Below, piece by piece: positions 42,143 to 52,377 of a DNA stretch of 64,000 bases. Position 1 is the stretch's first letter. The number at the start of each line of letters is the position of its first letter. The stretch is from NCBI GenBank assembly GCA_963801195.1, contig CAWDDX010000003.1, forward strand, positions 124,001 to 188,000, given 5' to 3'. The stretch is from SZUA-36 sp963801195 (GTDB taxonomy: Bacteria; Pseudomonadota; Gammaproteobacteria; Xanthomonadales; SZUA-36). The notes beneath the pieces are model-generated. The model was not told where the DNA came from, did not search any database, and saw only the letters and a list, made by a program, of their open reading frames with translations. The position numbers and the translations under genes are program-made.

Positions 42143-43384
42143 TCAGGGGTCAAGCTGCCGCTTGAGTTGTGTATAAGCCTTGCCAAGATGCCAGGCACCG
42201 GCACCCCATATCGCCATGATTGGAATATAAAGCCAGGCAATCTGGCTAACGGATAGTCCGGCCGTCATCATCCCCTTGAAGATCCAACTGGCCGTGACAT
42301 CACTGCCGCGGTAAACCACGGTATCAATGAAGTTCTTGCTCTTGTACTTGGATTCACGGTCCACAACGGTGAAAAGCATCTCCTTGACCGGCCCCAATAA
42401 ACCGTAATTCAAGGCGCGTTGCGCGACCTGCACCGCAGCGAACAGAACCAGTCCGATCGAACTGCCCAGCAAGGTAAAACCCGCTGCCAGGATGATGGGA
42501 GGTAAAATGGCCGTACGCGGCATCCCGAGGTAGATAACCAGGCGCGAAGTGACCAGGAATTGCAATGTGAATGCGAGTATTTGCACCACCAGGTCAACAT
42601 AGCTGAAAAACCGTGTCCGCTCAGCAAACCCGATGATGTTCTGGTCAACGAGCACAGCAAGACCGTTATACAAAAATGTTGATGTCAGGTTATGTGACAA
42701 CATCAGCAGGCAAATCAACAACAGGTACTTGGACTTGAAAACCCGTACCGCGCCTTCCCAGATACTTCCCCCGATAATTCTTGCAGGCTGATCGTGACGC
42801 TGGTCCCGCTCAAACCTGCCGAGGACAACGGCAAAGTAGGTCGCGACCAGCAGACAGATAAGCGCCAGTGCCATGATCCCCCCTGAACCTATCGACTCGA
42901 CCCATCCTGCCGTCAGAACGGGCCCGGCAATCGCACCGAGGCTGCCACCGGCCATGATACTGCCAAACAGGCGTTGCGCCTGTTCGGGGCGGAAGATGTC
43001 CGCCATGAAACTCCAGAATATCGAGACCACGAACAGGTTGAATACGCTCAACCACACGTAAAAACCGTATTGAACCCAGTCACTGGTCGCATCGCCCTCG
43101 AATGCAACAGCGAAAAAGGCCAGGTTGGCACAAAAAAACAGGTAGATCCCGGGTACGAAACGGCCCCGGCGGAATTTTGAGACCAGCCAGCCAAAAACAG
43201 GAACCAGCAGCAACATGGATGCAAACGTGGCGGTATACAGCCAGTGCAGCGAATCCGAGTGATTGGATGCCACGGTTCCGCGCATGGGTCGCAGCATGAA
43301 GTAACCGGCCAACAGAAAAAAGAAGTAACTGAACGCCAGCAGAAAACGCGACCACTCGCCTTTTTGAACATTAATCAGATTCAA
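42143..43384 (-). CDS. MFS/NTP-NDP exchange-type transporter
   Basis: 413 residues with about 12 membrane helices. The first helices carry YFFFLLAGYFMLRPMRGTVA, a pattern typical of bacterial proteins annotated as NTP/NDP-exchange or MFS carriers. VKEMLFTVVDRESKYKSKNF is another conserved family segment. The transported compound is unknown; the bacterial members are not shown to be nucleotide exchangers. It stands alone between the ABC transporter and the MscS gene. Confidence 0.75.
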   Translation of the reverse strand: MNLINVQKGEWSRFLLAFSYFFFLLAGYFMLRPMRGTVASNHSDSLHWLYTATFASMLLLVPVFGWLVSKFRRGRFVPGIYLFFCANLAFFAVAFEGDATSDWVQYGFYVWLSVFNLFVVSIFWSFMADIFRPEQAQRLFGSIMAGGSLGAIAGPVLTAGWVESIGSGGIMALALICLLVATYFAVVLGRFERDQRHDQPARIIGGSIWEGAVRVFKSKYLLLICLLMLSHNLTSTFLYNGLAVLVDQNIIGFAERTRFFSYVDLVVQILAFTLQFLVTSRLVIYLGMPRTAILPPIILAAGFTLLGSSIGLVLFAAVQVAQRALNYGLLGPVKEMLFTVVDRESKYKSKNFIDTVVYRGSDVTASWIFKGMMTAGLSVSQIAWLYIPIMAIWGAGAWHLGKAYTQLKRQLDP

Positions 43385-43459
43385 TTGGAGTCAATCCTAC
43401 GTGCTTGGAACGGACAGGATCGGCAAGGCCATTCATTTGTTGACTGAGCGCTACGCAGA

Positions 43460-45658
43460 TCAATCTTCTGACACTTCTGGCTCGGCACCCGGCTCCTGTA
43501 GGGAGCGGAAATCGCTCTTGACATGAATATCCCGCTGGGGAAACGGAATCTCGACACCGTTTTCATTCAAAAGGGTCTCCAGTTCCCAGAGGAAATTCGC
43601 GCGTGTGCGTCCAGGCCGACGCACGCCTTGCCGGCTGACCCAAAAAAGGACGGTAAACTCCAATGCACTGTCACCAAAACTGGAAAGCCTGACCTGGGGC
43701 TCTCTACCCGGCATGTTTGTCAATGCACAATCGATTTTCTTTATGGCCTCGTTAGCTATTTTTTCGACAAGTTCCTTGTCCGTACCGTAGGCCACACCAA
43801 ATGTCACACGCATGCGCCCGTATGATTCACGCAGGGTCCAGTTGGTCAGCTGGGTCGTTACCAGCACGGAGTTGGGCACGACCAGGTCCACGCTGTCGTT
43901 GGTTGTTATCACGGTGGCACGGGTATTGATTTCCTTGACCACGCCACGCAAACCATTATCCAGTTCGACAAAATCTCCAACCCGTAGCGTCCCTTCGAAC
44001 AGCAAGATGAGTCCTGAAACAAAATTACTGACAATGGCCTGTAAGCCAAAACCGATACCAACGGACAAGGCACCCGCGATCAAGGCAAAGCTGGTGAAGT
44101 CGATACCGATGGATCCCAGTGCGGCAAAACTGCCCGCCATTACGATGATGTAATGAAGGATTCTGCCTAGAGCGTAGAAAGCCGGGCTTTGTGCGGCTTG
44201 TCTTCTCCTGATACCGCGCGCCAGGAGGTATCGTATGATCCATGAAATGCCGAGGGCCATGCCCAGGATAAACAGCATCTTGATCAGACCGGCGGGGGTT
44301 ACGCCCGTGCCACCAATGTCAAAAAGATGAAAGTCGGACAGTTCGTACAGGCGATCCCAGGCGTTGCCAAACACGAGACTCAAACGCGCACCCGTATTGC
44401 TCAGACCGCTCTGCGCCGAGATGAATTCTGCATTGAGGATTTCCTGGACGAACAACAGATCATCGCTGGTACTCCTGATCTGATCGACAAGCGTCAGTGT
44501 ATCCCTGGCAGCGGACTGGGCAATCTCATAGTTCTTAACCGTATTCAGACTGTCGTCTGCCGACGGGACAATCAGTGTTGACTGGCTGGCCGAGGCCCAC
44601 AAGTCCGCCTGCCTGAGGGCTTCTTCGGTGACGCGACGGGCCTGGGTCGTAGCGGACTGGACATCAAAGCCCGGGTCCAATAACCCGGATCGGAATTCGT
44701 ACCAGTTTGACTTGGTCTTGACCAGCAACGCCTGCAACTGAGCCAGTTCCGCTTCCGCTGAGGCGCGTGTCAATTGTTGTTTTCTAAGCAGTTCAAGGCT
44801 TTGGTTTACATTTTCAGCTGACAGCACGTTCAATAATTGTGGCTGCAAAGCGGCCACCTTTTTTGACATCTCGGTAACTTTCGCATTGGCTTCAGTGATC
44901 GCCTTTTGCAATTCCTCCAAAGACATATCCGTATTGACCAGATGATCACGTGCGAATGCCTGCTGTTCGTCCAGTTGCTGGCTCTGTGTTTCGATCTGCT
45001 TTAAGGTTTTCCGCGAATTTTCAGTGGTTACCCGCGCCAATTCAAATTCGACCCTGGCCGATACCCGATTGACGCCCGCAAGAATCCTGGCGGGAGACTC
45101 CGGACTGGTCGCGGTATATTCACGTATCAATTTGTCCCTGCGGTCCTGGAGCAGTCTGATTTTTCTTTCGGACTGTTCAATCTGCAATTCAACCTGGGTC
45201 GCATTGGTTTCAAGCTCGCGCCACCGGGCGCGCAGATTCAGCAATTCGTCGAGAAAGTAGGTTTCTTTCGCCAATGGTGGTTCGAAACGCTGCTCAACCG
45301 GGCCCTGCTTCGCCAGTGCCAGCAATTCAAACTGGCTCTTGATGTAGGCCAATCCATTTTGCGCGGTGATGATATCAATGCCTTCAAGACCCGTGATACG
45401 TTGTTCCATGACACTGAGGAATTGTTTTACCCGCTTATCCACAACTTCAGGCGAGGTATCCTCAAGCTGCGCCCACCAGTCCGTGGGTAAATCCGCCAGG
45501 TCGGGCGCCTCCCAGGGCGTCTCGGCGGGCTTGACTATTTTAGGCTCGGTCAATAACTGAGCTTCAATTTGAAAGGAAGACAGGCAGGTAATCAACAGAC
45601 ACCACGCTGTCAAACCCGACAGGTGATGCCTCCATTTTTTCGTGCATGTCTTGTTCAT
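43460..45658 (-). CDS. MscS-family mechanosensitive channel with long periplasmic domain
   Basis: 732 residues from ATG 45658. A signal peptide (about 1-33, ending FQIEAQ) precedes a coiled-coil-rich periplasmic region (about 60-410). Membrane helices follow from about 460. The MscS core has the pore helix GALSVGIGFGLQAIVSNFVS and the beta domain RVGDFVELDNGLRGVVKEI. The cytoplasmic alpha/beta part ends IPFPQRDIHVKS. The large N-terminal domain resembles MscK/MscM-type channels. It releases solutes on hypo-osmotic shock at the inner membrane. Confidence 0.9.
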   Translation of the reverse strand: MNKTCTKKWRHHLSGLTAWCLLITCLSSFQIEAQLLTEPKIVKPAETPWEAPDLADLPTDWWAQLEDTSPEVVDKRVKQFLSVMEQRITGLEGIDIITAQNGLAYIKSQFELLALAKQGPVEQRFEPPLAKETYFLDELLNLRARWRELETNATQVELQIEQSERKIRLLQDRRDKLIREYTATSPESPARILAGVNRVSARVEFELARVTTENSRKTLKQIETQSQQLDEQQAFARDHLVNTDMSLEELQKAITEANAKVTEMSKKVAALQPQLLNVLSAENVNQSLELLRKQQLTRASAEAELAQLQALLVKTKSNWYEFRSGLLDPGFDVQSATTQARRVTEEALRQADLWASASQSTLIVPSADDSLNTVKNYEIAQSAARDTLTLVDQIRSTSDDLLFVQEILNAEFISAQSGLSNTGARLSLVFGNAWDRLYELSDFHLFDIGGTGVTPAGLIKMLFILGMALGISWIIRYLLARGIRRRQAAQSPAFYALGRILHYIIVMAGSFAALGSIGIDFTSFALIAGALSVGIGFGLQAIVSNFVSGLILLFEGTLRVGDFVELDNGLRGVVKEINTRATVITTNDSVDLVVPNSVLVTTQLTNWTLRESYGRMRVTFGVAYGTDKELVEKIANEAIKKIDCALTNMPGREPQVRLSSFGDSALEFTVLFWVSRQGVRRPGRTRANFLWELETLLNENGVEIPFPQRDIHVKSDFRSLQEPGAEPEVSED

Positions 45659-45810
45659 TTTGCTCAACTATACCTGATTTGAGCCGGTCATAAACGCGGT
45701 GTATCGCCAAGGATAGTAAATTCGTACCTGGAAGCCTTAAAACCGTGCGGTTTTGGTATTTAAAAACACCGCAAACGGTTATGATTTAGGCTCTTAACCG
45801 GGATATTTTG

Positions 45811-47385
45811 ATGCAATATGACTACATCATTATAGGCGCAGGCTCCGCCGGTTGCGTCATGGCCAATCGCCTGAGTGAAAACCCCGCCAAACGCGTTTTG
45901 TTGCTCGAAGCCGGCGGACCGGATAACAACCCGTTTATCCATATACCCGCCGGACTGGCCAACCTCACGAACAACAAGAATGTCAATTGGGCCTATAACA
46001 CCGAACCACAAGCCGCCTTGTATCAGCGCAGAATGTATTGGCCGCGCGGAAAAGTTCTGGGTGGCTCCAGCTCAATCAATGCCATGGTCTACATTCGTGG
46101 TCAGGCTGAAGATTATGATGGCTGGGCCGCGCTCGGCAATGAGGGTTGGGATTTTGAAAGTGTGCTGCCCTTTTTTCTCAAGTCGCAGGACCAGCAACGG
46201 GGTTCGTCGCCTTTGCACGCGACCGGCGGACCACTCTCGGTGCGGGACCTGCGCTACGTCAACCCCATGAGCAGGGTGTTTCTGGAGGCCGCGAAGCAAT
46301 TAGGTTATCCGCTGAACGACGATTTCAACGCCCGGCAACAGGCAGGGTTCGGGATCTACCAGGTCACCCAGCGCAATGGCATGCGCTGCAGTTCGGCGAC
46401 CGCGTTTCTGAAACCGGCTATGAAACGTCCCAACCTGGAAGTAAGGACCGGTGCGCTCGCCGAAAGACTGCACTTTGAGGGTGTAAGGGCGAGCGGTGTT
46501 ACGGTTTCTCACAAGGGTGACAGACACCGGCTTCTGGGCGATGAAATCATACTATGTGGCGGTGCGATCAACACACCCCAACTATTGATGTTATCGGGTG
46601 TAGGACCCGCCGACCATCTGCAGGCAACCGGTATCACGGTCATCCTGGATCTTCCAGGTGTTGGCCAGAACCTGCAGGACCATCTCGATATCTGCACCCT
46701 GATTTCGAGTCACAGTCATGCCACTTATGACAAGACAAACCGTCTGCTGGCCGGTCTCAAATACGTTTTTGGCAAACAGGGGCCGGCTACGTCAAACCTG
46801 GCTGAAGGCGGGGGCTTTGTAAGCAGCAGGCTGGCTGAGAATGACAGGCCGGACCTGCAGTTCCACTTTGTGCCGGCCATGCTGGATGATCATGGCCGTC
46901 ATATTCTGCCTGGTCGTGGCATGACCATCCATGCCTGTCCATTGAGGCCATTCAGCAGGGGAGAGATTCGACTCAAATCAGCCGACCCCCGCCACGCACC
47001 CGCCATGCAACCCAATTATCTTCAGGACCCCCGAGATCTCGAGTTGATGCTGGAAGGTGCACGCGTGGCAAGGGAAATTTTCATGCAGCCGGTGTTTGAT
47101 CCGATCCGCGATGGATTTATTTTTCCCGAGGAGTCCGTCCATTCAAGAGATGACCGGATCGACTTTATCCGGCGCAAGGCAGAGACGGTTTATCACCCGG
47201 TAGGCACCTGTAAAATGGGCACCGATGCGATGTCGGTCGTCGACCCGGAGCTCAGGGTTCATGGGCTTGAAAATCTTCGCATTGCGGATGCCTCGATCAT
47301 GCCGGAACTGGTTTCCGGCAACACCAATGCTCCCGCGATCATGATCGGCGAAAAATGCGCAGACTCGATGCTGCGAAACGCCTGA
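45811..47385 (+). CDS. GMC-family FAD-dependent oxidoreductase (choline dehydrogenase-like)
   Basis: 524 residues from ATG 45811. The FAD-binding Rossmann motif IIIGAGSAGCVMANRLS is at 6-22, and GMC signature 1 (GRKVLGGSSSINAMVYIRGQ, here PRGKVLGGSSS) lies near 76. Signature 2, GGAINTPQLLMLSGVGP, is near 250, and the C-terminal catalytic region VYHPVGTCKMG has the His. Such enzymes oxidise choline or other alcohols. With no betB or betI nearby, choline is not certain. Its 3' flank carries a hairpin repeat. Confidence 0.9.
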   Translation: MQYDYIIIGAGSAGCVMANRLSENPAKRVLLLEAGGPDNNPFIHIPAGLANLTNNKNVNWAYNTEPQAALYQRRMYWPRGKVLGGSSSINAMVYIRGQAEDYDGWAALGNEGWDFESVLPFFLKSQDQQRGSSPLHATGGPLSVRDLRYVNPMSRVFLEAAKQLGYPLNDDFNARQQAGFGIYQVTQRNGMRCSSATAFLKPAMKRPNLEVRTGALAERLHFEGVRASGVTVSHKGDRHRLLGDEIILCGGAINTPQLLMLSGVGPADHLQATGITVILDLPGVGQNLQDHLDICTLISSHSHATYDKTNRLLAGLKYVFGKQGPATSNLAEGGGFVSSRLAENDRPDLQFHFVPAMLDDHGRHILPGRGMTIHACPLRPFSRGEIRLKSADPRHAPAMQPNYLQDPRDLELMLEGARVAREIFMQPVFDPIRDGFIFPEESVHSRDDRIDFIRRKAETVYHPVGTCKMGTDAMSVVDPELRVHGLENLRIADASIMPELVSGNTNAPAIMIGEKCADSMLRNA

Positions 47386-47392
47386 GGTCATT

Positions 47393-47516
47393 AGCCCGAA
47401 TATTGCACCAGTCGGGCTCGGCTCTCATTACAATATACCCGAGCCCTGTCCAACCTGGCATCCAGCCGCGCCTGTCCTGCGCCATCATCCGGGATACTGA
47501 TGCAATGTTTGGGCTA
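47393..47516. repeat. Dispersed hairpin repeat, divergent copy D with both ends
   Basis: AGCCCGAATATTGCACCAGT (47395-47414) equals the conserved end of the other copies. The far end, ACTGATGCAATGTTTGGGCT (47496-47515), is its imperfect inverted repeat (16 of 20). Inside is a hairpin GGGCTCGG (47414-47421) with CCGAGCCC (47439-47446) that could terminate the GMC gene. The GTACAAACTGTAC core of copies A-C is missing. Confidence 0.65.
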
Positions 47517-47702
47517 GCAGCCTGTCGGACTTGACCAATCGTAACGAGGGCAAGGTGAATTGATGCGCAGCATCAAGAGAGGGTACCCTGGGGTAAAATC
47601 CGATTTGAGATAGATTTTTCGCACGACCACATGGATGTGGGAGGTAGGGTAACGCATGGAGCAGTTGCCGAGTAGATCATGTTAAGTCCGACAGACTGCT
47701 AG
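47514..47702. mobile_element. MITE-like element, copy 1
   Basis: 189 bases bounded by 19-base terminal inverted repeats CTAGCAGCCTGTCGGACTT (47514-47532) and AAGTCCGACAGACTGCTAG (47684-47702), with one mismatch. The 3' half (CACATGGATGTGGGAGGTAG onward) is identical to the copy at 54527-54741; the middle differs. No transposase is encoded. The right end supplies the TAG stop of the M48 protease gene. Confidence 0.85.
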
Positions 47703-49615
47703 GTTTCACCACCGGAAATCATCGGTAAGGGTACGTGTATAACAGAACAGATTACACGCAATAACTCCATTTCCGACACTGCTACCTTGTTATCTGCCAT
47801 CACGGTTGCTATCAGGGACTTGACCAGTTTTGCCTTTTCAGCAGGTTTGAGCTGATCGAGTGCCGGCAAGGCCTTGTCCATCACCTCGGTCCAGTCTTCT
47901 ATCAACGGCGCCTGAACGGCCGTATCGGAGGCCAGCAAGGCGATACCTGCCCTGTAAGCACTTTCGATGGCGGCTTCGCTTTCATTGCCGCGCGAGGCCA
48001 GTATGGCGATGACATCCAAAGCCTCGTCCATCACTTCGCTCAAATCTTTCTTGCCCGACATCCTGACCTTTTGCGGGTTGGTGGACTCCCACAGATGTTG
48101 CGCGATCACCTTGGCCATCAGGTATTCAAACACATCGGTTTTCCCGTCCGCAGTATTCAGCAACTTTACCGTCGCCAGAACCTTGCTGACATAGTCCGGC
48201 GGCCTGCGTTTCAACTCGGGGATTGATATTTCAAGTAACGGCAGACGATGTTCCCTGGCCAATTCCGGTGCCGCGCCCAACAACGCGCGAACACGGGTCT
48301 CGCTTTCACCTCCCATGTTCTGGGCAACAAACAGCAACTGTTGTTCCCGGATTTCATCAACCGGGTCCAACAGGCAATAAAAAAGCACTTCCGTTGCCCA
48401 CTGGTTGGAATGCGCAGCCTGGTTGATTTCGTCCGGAATTGAAGCCGCCAGCGCGGCAGCCATCAGAACCCTGGAGAAATCCGGGTTGCCGATCTGGTCG
48501 ACCAGGTTGCCGGCATCGAACATGCCCCCGCCGGATGGTTTTGCTTTTCTCTCCTCGCTGGCCCGTTGTTCGGTCCCGGCCTGCCGTTGGCGTTGTATGC
48601 TCTTGGCCAGCGTTACGAGGTCTTCTGGCCTGAATGACTTGTCAATTCGTTGTATCCTTTGAGTCAAGGGTGGGTGAGTCGAGAACATGCTCATTTTCTC
48701 ACCATTGCCAAACAACATATGGCTTACCTCCTCGGTTTCCACGTTGAGGTAGGAAGCATCACTGTAGACGGCGATTTTCTTGAGTGCGCCGGAAATGCCA
48801 TCAGGATCACGTGTGAACTGCACGGCTGATGCATCTGCCAGGTATTCACGTTGCCGGGACACGGCGGATTTTATCCAGCGGCCGAAAAACAGACCGATGT
48901 AGCCCACCAGCATGACTGCGATCGCCACCAGTACGATCGCACCGCCTCCACTGTTTTTAGAGCGGCCAACGTAATAGGACCCGTGCAATACCCGACGGCC
49001 GATCAACGATAGCATCAGGATACCGAACAAAGCGCCCATCAGGCGAATATTCAGACGCATGTCACCATTGAATATATGACTGAATTCGTGCGCAATCACA
49101 CCCTGCAATTCGGCACGGCTAAGCTTTTCCAGCGCGCCCCGCGTGACGGCAACCGCGGCATCAGCCGGGCTAAAGCCCGCCGCGAAGGCATTGATAGCAG
49201 ATTCCTGCTCCAGTACGTAGATTTCAGGCACCGGGATACCCGATGCCAGGGCTATTTCTTCGACCACGTTGTACAACCGCCTTCGCAAAGGATCGCGTGC
49301 GTCTGCCTCAACCAGGACACCACCCAGATCCCTTGCAACCTTTCCACCGCCGGAACGTAGCGAGGCGGTCTTGAACAGGCTGGCCACCGCAATGACCATG
49401 GTGCTCACCAGTGCGCCGATCAAAAGCACGCCGGCGTTGGCTCGCAACGATTGCAGGCTGAAAAATGATTGCTGGTGCTCGGGATCCGCAACGCCGAAAG
49501 CCACCAGGATGGCCATATCAATGACGATGACAATAATGACCACTGCGAGGATGAACAAGAAGACCAGTGATCGGCTCTGGCGGCGTGCCTTGTCCTGGTA
49601 TTCGAAGAAATTCAC
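47699..49615 (-). CDS. M48-family membrane metalloprotease
   Basis: 638 residues, starting at GTG 49615 behind GGGGA. Two membrane helices are at about 17-40 and 60-80. The peptidase has zinc motif HEFSH at 176-180 with the third ligand region about 60 residues later (KSAVSRQREYLADASAVQF), as in HtpX-type proteases. The C-terminal half (about 330-638) is a helical extension also seen in TerB-like fusions. It is adjacent to a lemA gene, a frequent pair. The stop codon and last bases come from a MITE-like element. Confidence 0.88.
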   Translation of the reverse strand: MNFFEYQDKARRQSRSLVFLFILAVVIIVIVIDMAILVAFGVADPEHQQSFFSLQSLRANAGVLLIGALVSTMVIAVASLFKTASLRSGGGKVARDLGGVLVEADARDPLRRRLYNVVEEIALASGIPVPEIYVLEQESAINAFAAGFSPADAAVAVTRGALEKLSRAELQGVIAHEFSHIFNGDMRLNIRLMGALFGILMLSLIGRRVLHGSYYVGRSKNSGGGAIVLVAIAVMLVGYIGLFFGRWIKSAVSRQREYLADASAVQFTRDPDGISGALKKIAVYSDASYLNVETEEVSHMLFGNGEKMSMFSTHPPLTQRIQRIDKSFRPEDLVTLAKSIQRQRQAGTEQRASEERKAKPSGGGMFDAGNLVDQIGNPDFSRVLMAAALAASIPDEINQAAHSNQWATEVLFYCLLDPVDEIREQQLLFVAQNMGGESETRVRALLGAAPELAREHRLPLLEISIPELKRRPPDYVSKVLATVKLLNTADGKTDVFEYLMAKVIAQHLWESTNPQKVRMSGKKDLSEVMDEALDVIAILASRGNESEAAIESAYRAGIALLASDTAVQAPLIEDWTEVMDKALPALDQLKPAEKAKLVKSLIATVMADNKVAVSEMELLRVICSVIHVPLPMISGGET

Positions 49616-49676
49616 TTACATTCCCCACAACGCAGCCAACTGCCCGCTGCGGGCAGTCGCTGTGTTATCAGACGGA

Positions 49677-50258
49677 TTAAAATGTAACTTTGGGCGCTTC
49701 GCGTTTCGCTTCATCCTCGATTTCCAGCAGTTCTGCATGCTGGAAATTGAACCAGCCGGCAAAAAAGTTGTTCGGAAATGACTCTCGCATGGTGTTGTAT
49801 TGCATGACCGAATCGTTATACGCCTGACGTGCGAACGCGACCTTGTTTTCCGTTGTCGTCAATTCTTCGGACAACTGCATCATGTTCTGGTTGGCTTTCA
49901 GATCCGGGTAGGATTCCGAAACAGCGAACAGTCTGCCAAGCGCGCCGGACAAGCCTTGTTCGGCTTGCGCCAGCTGTTTCATGGCCGCGGGATCGGACGG
50001 ATCTTTTGAAGCGGCCTTGAGACCCGCTACCGCCATGTTACGCGCATTGGTGACGGCTTCGAGTGTTTCACGCTCGTGTTTTATATAACCCTTGGCCGTT
50101 TCCACCAGGTTGGGTATCAGGTCATGGCGGCGTGTTAGCTGCACGTCAATCTGTGCGAAAGCGTTTTTGAAACGATTTCTACCCGCGACCAGACGGTTGT
50201 AAATCGAAATTGCAAATAAGACTGCACCAACTATTAAAGCAAGTACTATCCAACCCAT
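49677..50258 (-). CDS. lemA: LemA family protein
   Basis: 193 residues from ATG 50258 with GAGGAGATTTAAA upstream. An N-terminal membrane helix (MGWIVLALIVGAVLFAISIY) precedes the LemA domain: NRLVAGRNRFKNAFAQIDVQ, LTRRHDLIPNLVETAKGY and YNTMRESFPNNFFAGWF. LemA proteins are coiled-coil membrane proteins of uncertain function, often encoded beside M48 proteases, as here (62 bases upstream of the protease gene). Confidence 0.94.
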   Translation of the reverse strand: MGWIVLALIVGAVLFAISIYNRLVAGRNRFKNAFAQIDVQLTRRHDLIPNLVETAKGYIKHERETLEAVTNARNMAVAGLKAASKDPSDPAAMKQLAQAEQGLSGALGRLFAVSESYPDLKANQNMMQLSEELTTTENKVAFARQAYNDSVMQYNTMRESFPNNFFAGWFNFQHAELLEIEDEAKREAPKVTF

Positions 50259-50340
50259 TTTAAATCTCCTCAAATACAGCCCGGTTAATTTGGGATTCTA
50301 ACAATACCACGGCACATACGAGTGTGCCTCAAGTCACCTG

Positions 50341-52017
50341 TCATTCGTTCAATTTGGCCCAGGAATCGCGTAATGAAACCGTCCTGTTCAAAATCGGGTG
50401 CGCCGCATCGTCACTGTCCTGATCAATTGTGAAATAGCCCACGCGTTCGAACTGGAAGAAGTCGCCGGAACGACCCGCCGCCACTGCTGGTTCGACTACG
50501 GCGTCGGATACGACATCCAGAGAATGGGGATTAAGAAACTCGAGATAGTCCTTTTCCTTGTCAGCCATCGGATTGGCCACACTGAACAGGCGGTCATAAA
50601 GTCTAACTTCGGCATTAACGCCATGTGTCACTGAAACCCAGTGGATAGTACCCTTGACCTTTCGAGAGGCGCCCGGCAGACCGCTGCGGCTGTCCGGATC
50701 ATATTCACAGTGAATTTCGCTGACCTTTCCGCTGGCATCCTTGATGACTCCCGTACATCTAATAATAAAGGCGTTTCGCAAACGAACTTCACCATCCGGA
50801 CGCAAACGGAAAAACTTTTTCGGCGGGTCTTCCATGAAATCATCGCGTTCAATCCAGATTTCCCGACCCATAGGCACTTTCCGGCTGCCCATTTCAGGGT
50901 TCTGAGGGTGCGAAGGCGCTTCGATCCATTCGGTTTCCCCTTCCGGGTAGTTGGTCAGAATCACCTTGACCGGATCGAGCACCGCCATCACGCGAGGTGC
51001 TTTTTCATTCATGTCGTTACGGACGGCATTCTCCAGCACACCCATCGGGATAATACTTTCAGCTTTTGAGACGCCCGCTTCTTTCCAGAATGTCCGTATG
51101 GACTGCGCCGAGTATCCACGGCGGCGCAGGCCGGCGATAGTCGGCATACGGGGATCATCCCAGCCTGATACGTGCCCCTCTTCGACAAGCTGCCTTAACC
51201 TGCGTTTGCTCATGACTGTAAAGTCCAGGTTGCCGCGGGCAAACTCGATTTGCTGCGGGTGGCAAGGTGCGGGGATATTGTCGAGAAACCAGTCATACAG
51301 GGGCCGGTGCTCCTCGAACTCAAGGGTGCAGATCGAATGGGTAATACCTTCGATGGCGTCCGATATACCATGCGCCCAGTCATACATCGGGTAAATATTC
51401 CATTTATCACCGGTGCGGTGGTGGGGGACCTTGCGGATGCGGTAGATAGCAGGGTCACGCATGTGCATATTGCCCGATGACATGTCGATACGGGCACGTA
51501 AAACATGCTCTCCATCTTCAAATTCACCGTCTCTCATTCGTTCGAACAGATTGATATTTTCCTCGATCGGCCGATCCCGATAGGGGCTCTCCGTGCCTTC
51601 TTCCGTGAAAGATCCGCGACTCGAGCGTACCGCGCCGGCATCCTGGCTATCGACATAGGCTTTGCCCGCCTTGATAAGGTAAACCGCAAAGTCGTAAAGC
51701 TGCTCAAAATAATCGGATGCATGACGTAACTCATTCCACTCGAAACCCAGCCAGCGGACGTCGTTCATAATAGCCTGGGCAAAATCCTCGCTTTCTTTCA
51801 GGGGATTGGTATCGTCGAAACGAAGGTTCGTTTTTCCGCCAAATTCCGCGGCGAGACCAAAGTTCAGGCAAATGGACTTGGCATGGCCAATATGCAGGTG
51901 GCCATTGGGCTCGGGCGGAAATCGCGTAACGATTTTATCGTGCTTACCCGTCTCGAGATCACGTATTACGATATTGCGTATAAAATTGGACGCAGCTGGA
52001 TTCTGGTCGTTGTTCAA
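50341..52017 (-). CDS. glnS: Glutaminyl-tRNA synthetase
   Basis: 558 residues (E. coli GlnS has 554). The HIGH motif is in PEPNGHLHIGHAKSICLNFG, and the KMSKS-like VMSKRRLRQL is at about 270. A C-terminal beta-barrel anticodon domain follows. It charges tRNA-Gln with glutamine. The only start without an in-frame stop before it is TTG 52017, with weak AAGG upstream. No other gene lies on its side of the repeat island. Confidence 0.96.
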   Translation of the reverse strand: MNNDQNPAASNFIRNIVIRDLETGKHDKIVTRFPPEPNGHLHIGHAKSICLNFGLAAEFGGKTNLRFDDTNPLKESEDFAQAIMNDVRWLGFEWNELRHASDYFEQLYDFAVYLIKAGKAYVDSQDAGAVRSSRGSFTEEGTESPYRDRPIEENINLFERMRDGEFEDGEHVLRARIDMSSGNMHMRDPAIYRIRKVPHHRTGDKWNIYPMYDWAHGISDAIEGITHSICTLEFEEHRPLYDWFLDNIPAPCHPQQIEFARGNLDFTVMSKRRLRQLVEEGHVSGWDDPRMPTIAGLRRRGYSAQSIRTFWKEAGVSKAESIIPMGVLENAVRNDMNEKAPRVMAVLDPVKVILTNYPEGETEWIEAPSHPQNPEMGSRKVPMGREIWIERDDFMEDPPKKFFRLRPDGEVRLRNAFIIRCTGVIKDASGKVSEIHCEYDPDSRSGLPGASRKVKGTIHWVSVTHGVNAEVRLYDRLFSVANPMADKEKDYLEFLNPHSLDVVSDAVVEPAVAAGRSGDFFQFERVGYFTIDQDSDDAAHPILNRTVSLRDSWAKLNE

Positions 52018-52202
52018 TGGTATCGCCCTTAAACTGAGTTCAGATCATGTGGACATTGGATTCTATCGCATAAAGGATATCCGCCACTACTTTTGGCGTA
52101 TTTTTGGCAAACAATCGTTTTATGGTCGCGGTCTATCGTCCCAATATGGGTTTCTACAAGTTGCCCCAAACGTACCACACATCGATGAACGTCTCCCGCC
52201 CG

Positions 52203-52377
52203 AGTCCGCATATCCAAGCCGGGATACGGGAACCTTCTCTTGAGACCTTCAAAAACAGGGACGTTTTTGAAGAGACTATAGGGACATACTCGTGGCGTGT
52301 CTCAGGGGGAGGTAGCCGTGTCGCGGCGCCCGGATGGCACCGGATTTATAGAATTCGAACTTGGGGTTTAGCCCGGA
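52203..52377. repeat. 175-bp direct repeat, copy 1
   Basis: Matches 52549-52723 over 175 bases. It contains a perfect hairpin CTTCAAAAAC-AGGGAC-GTTTTTGAAG and GTCTCAGGGGGAGG, which can pair with the CTCCCCCTGGGAC arm in copy 2 (partly lost here). It ends TTTAGCCCGGA, the end motif of the dispersed repeat that follows it. Confidence 0.85.
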
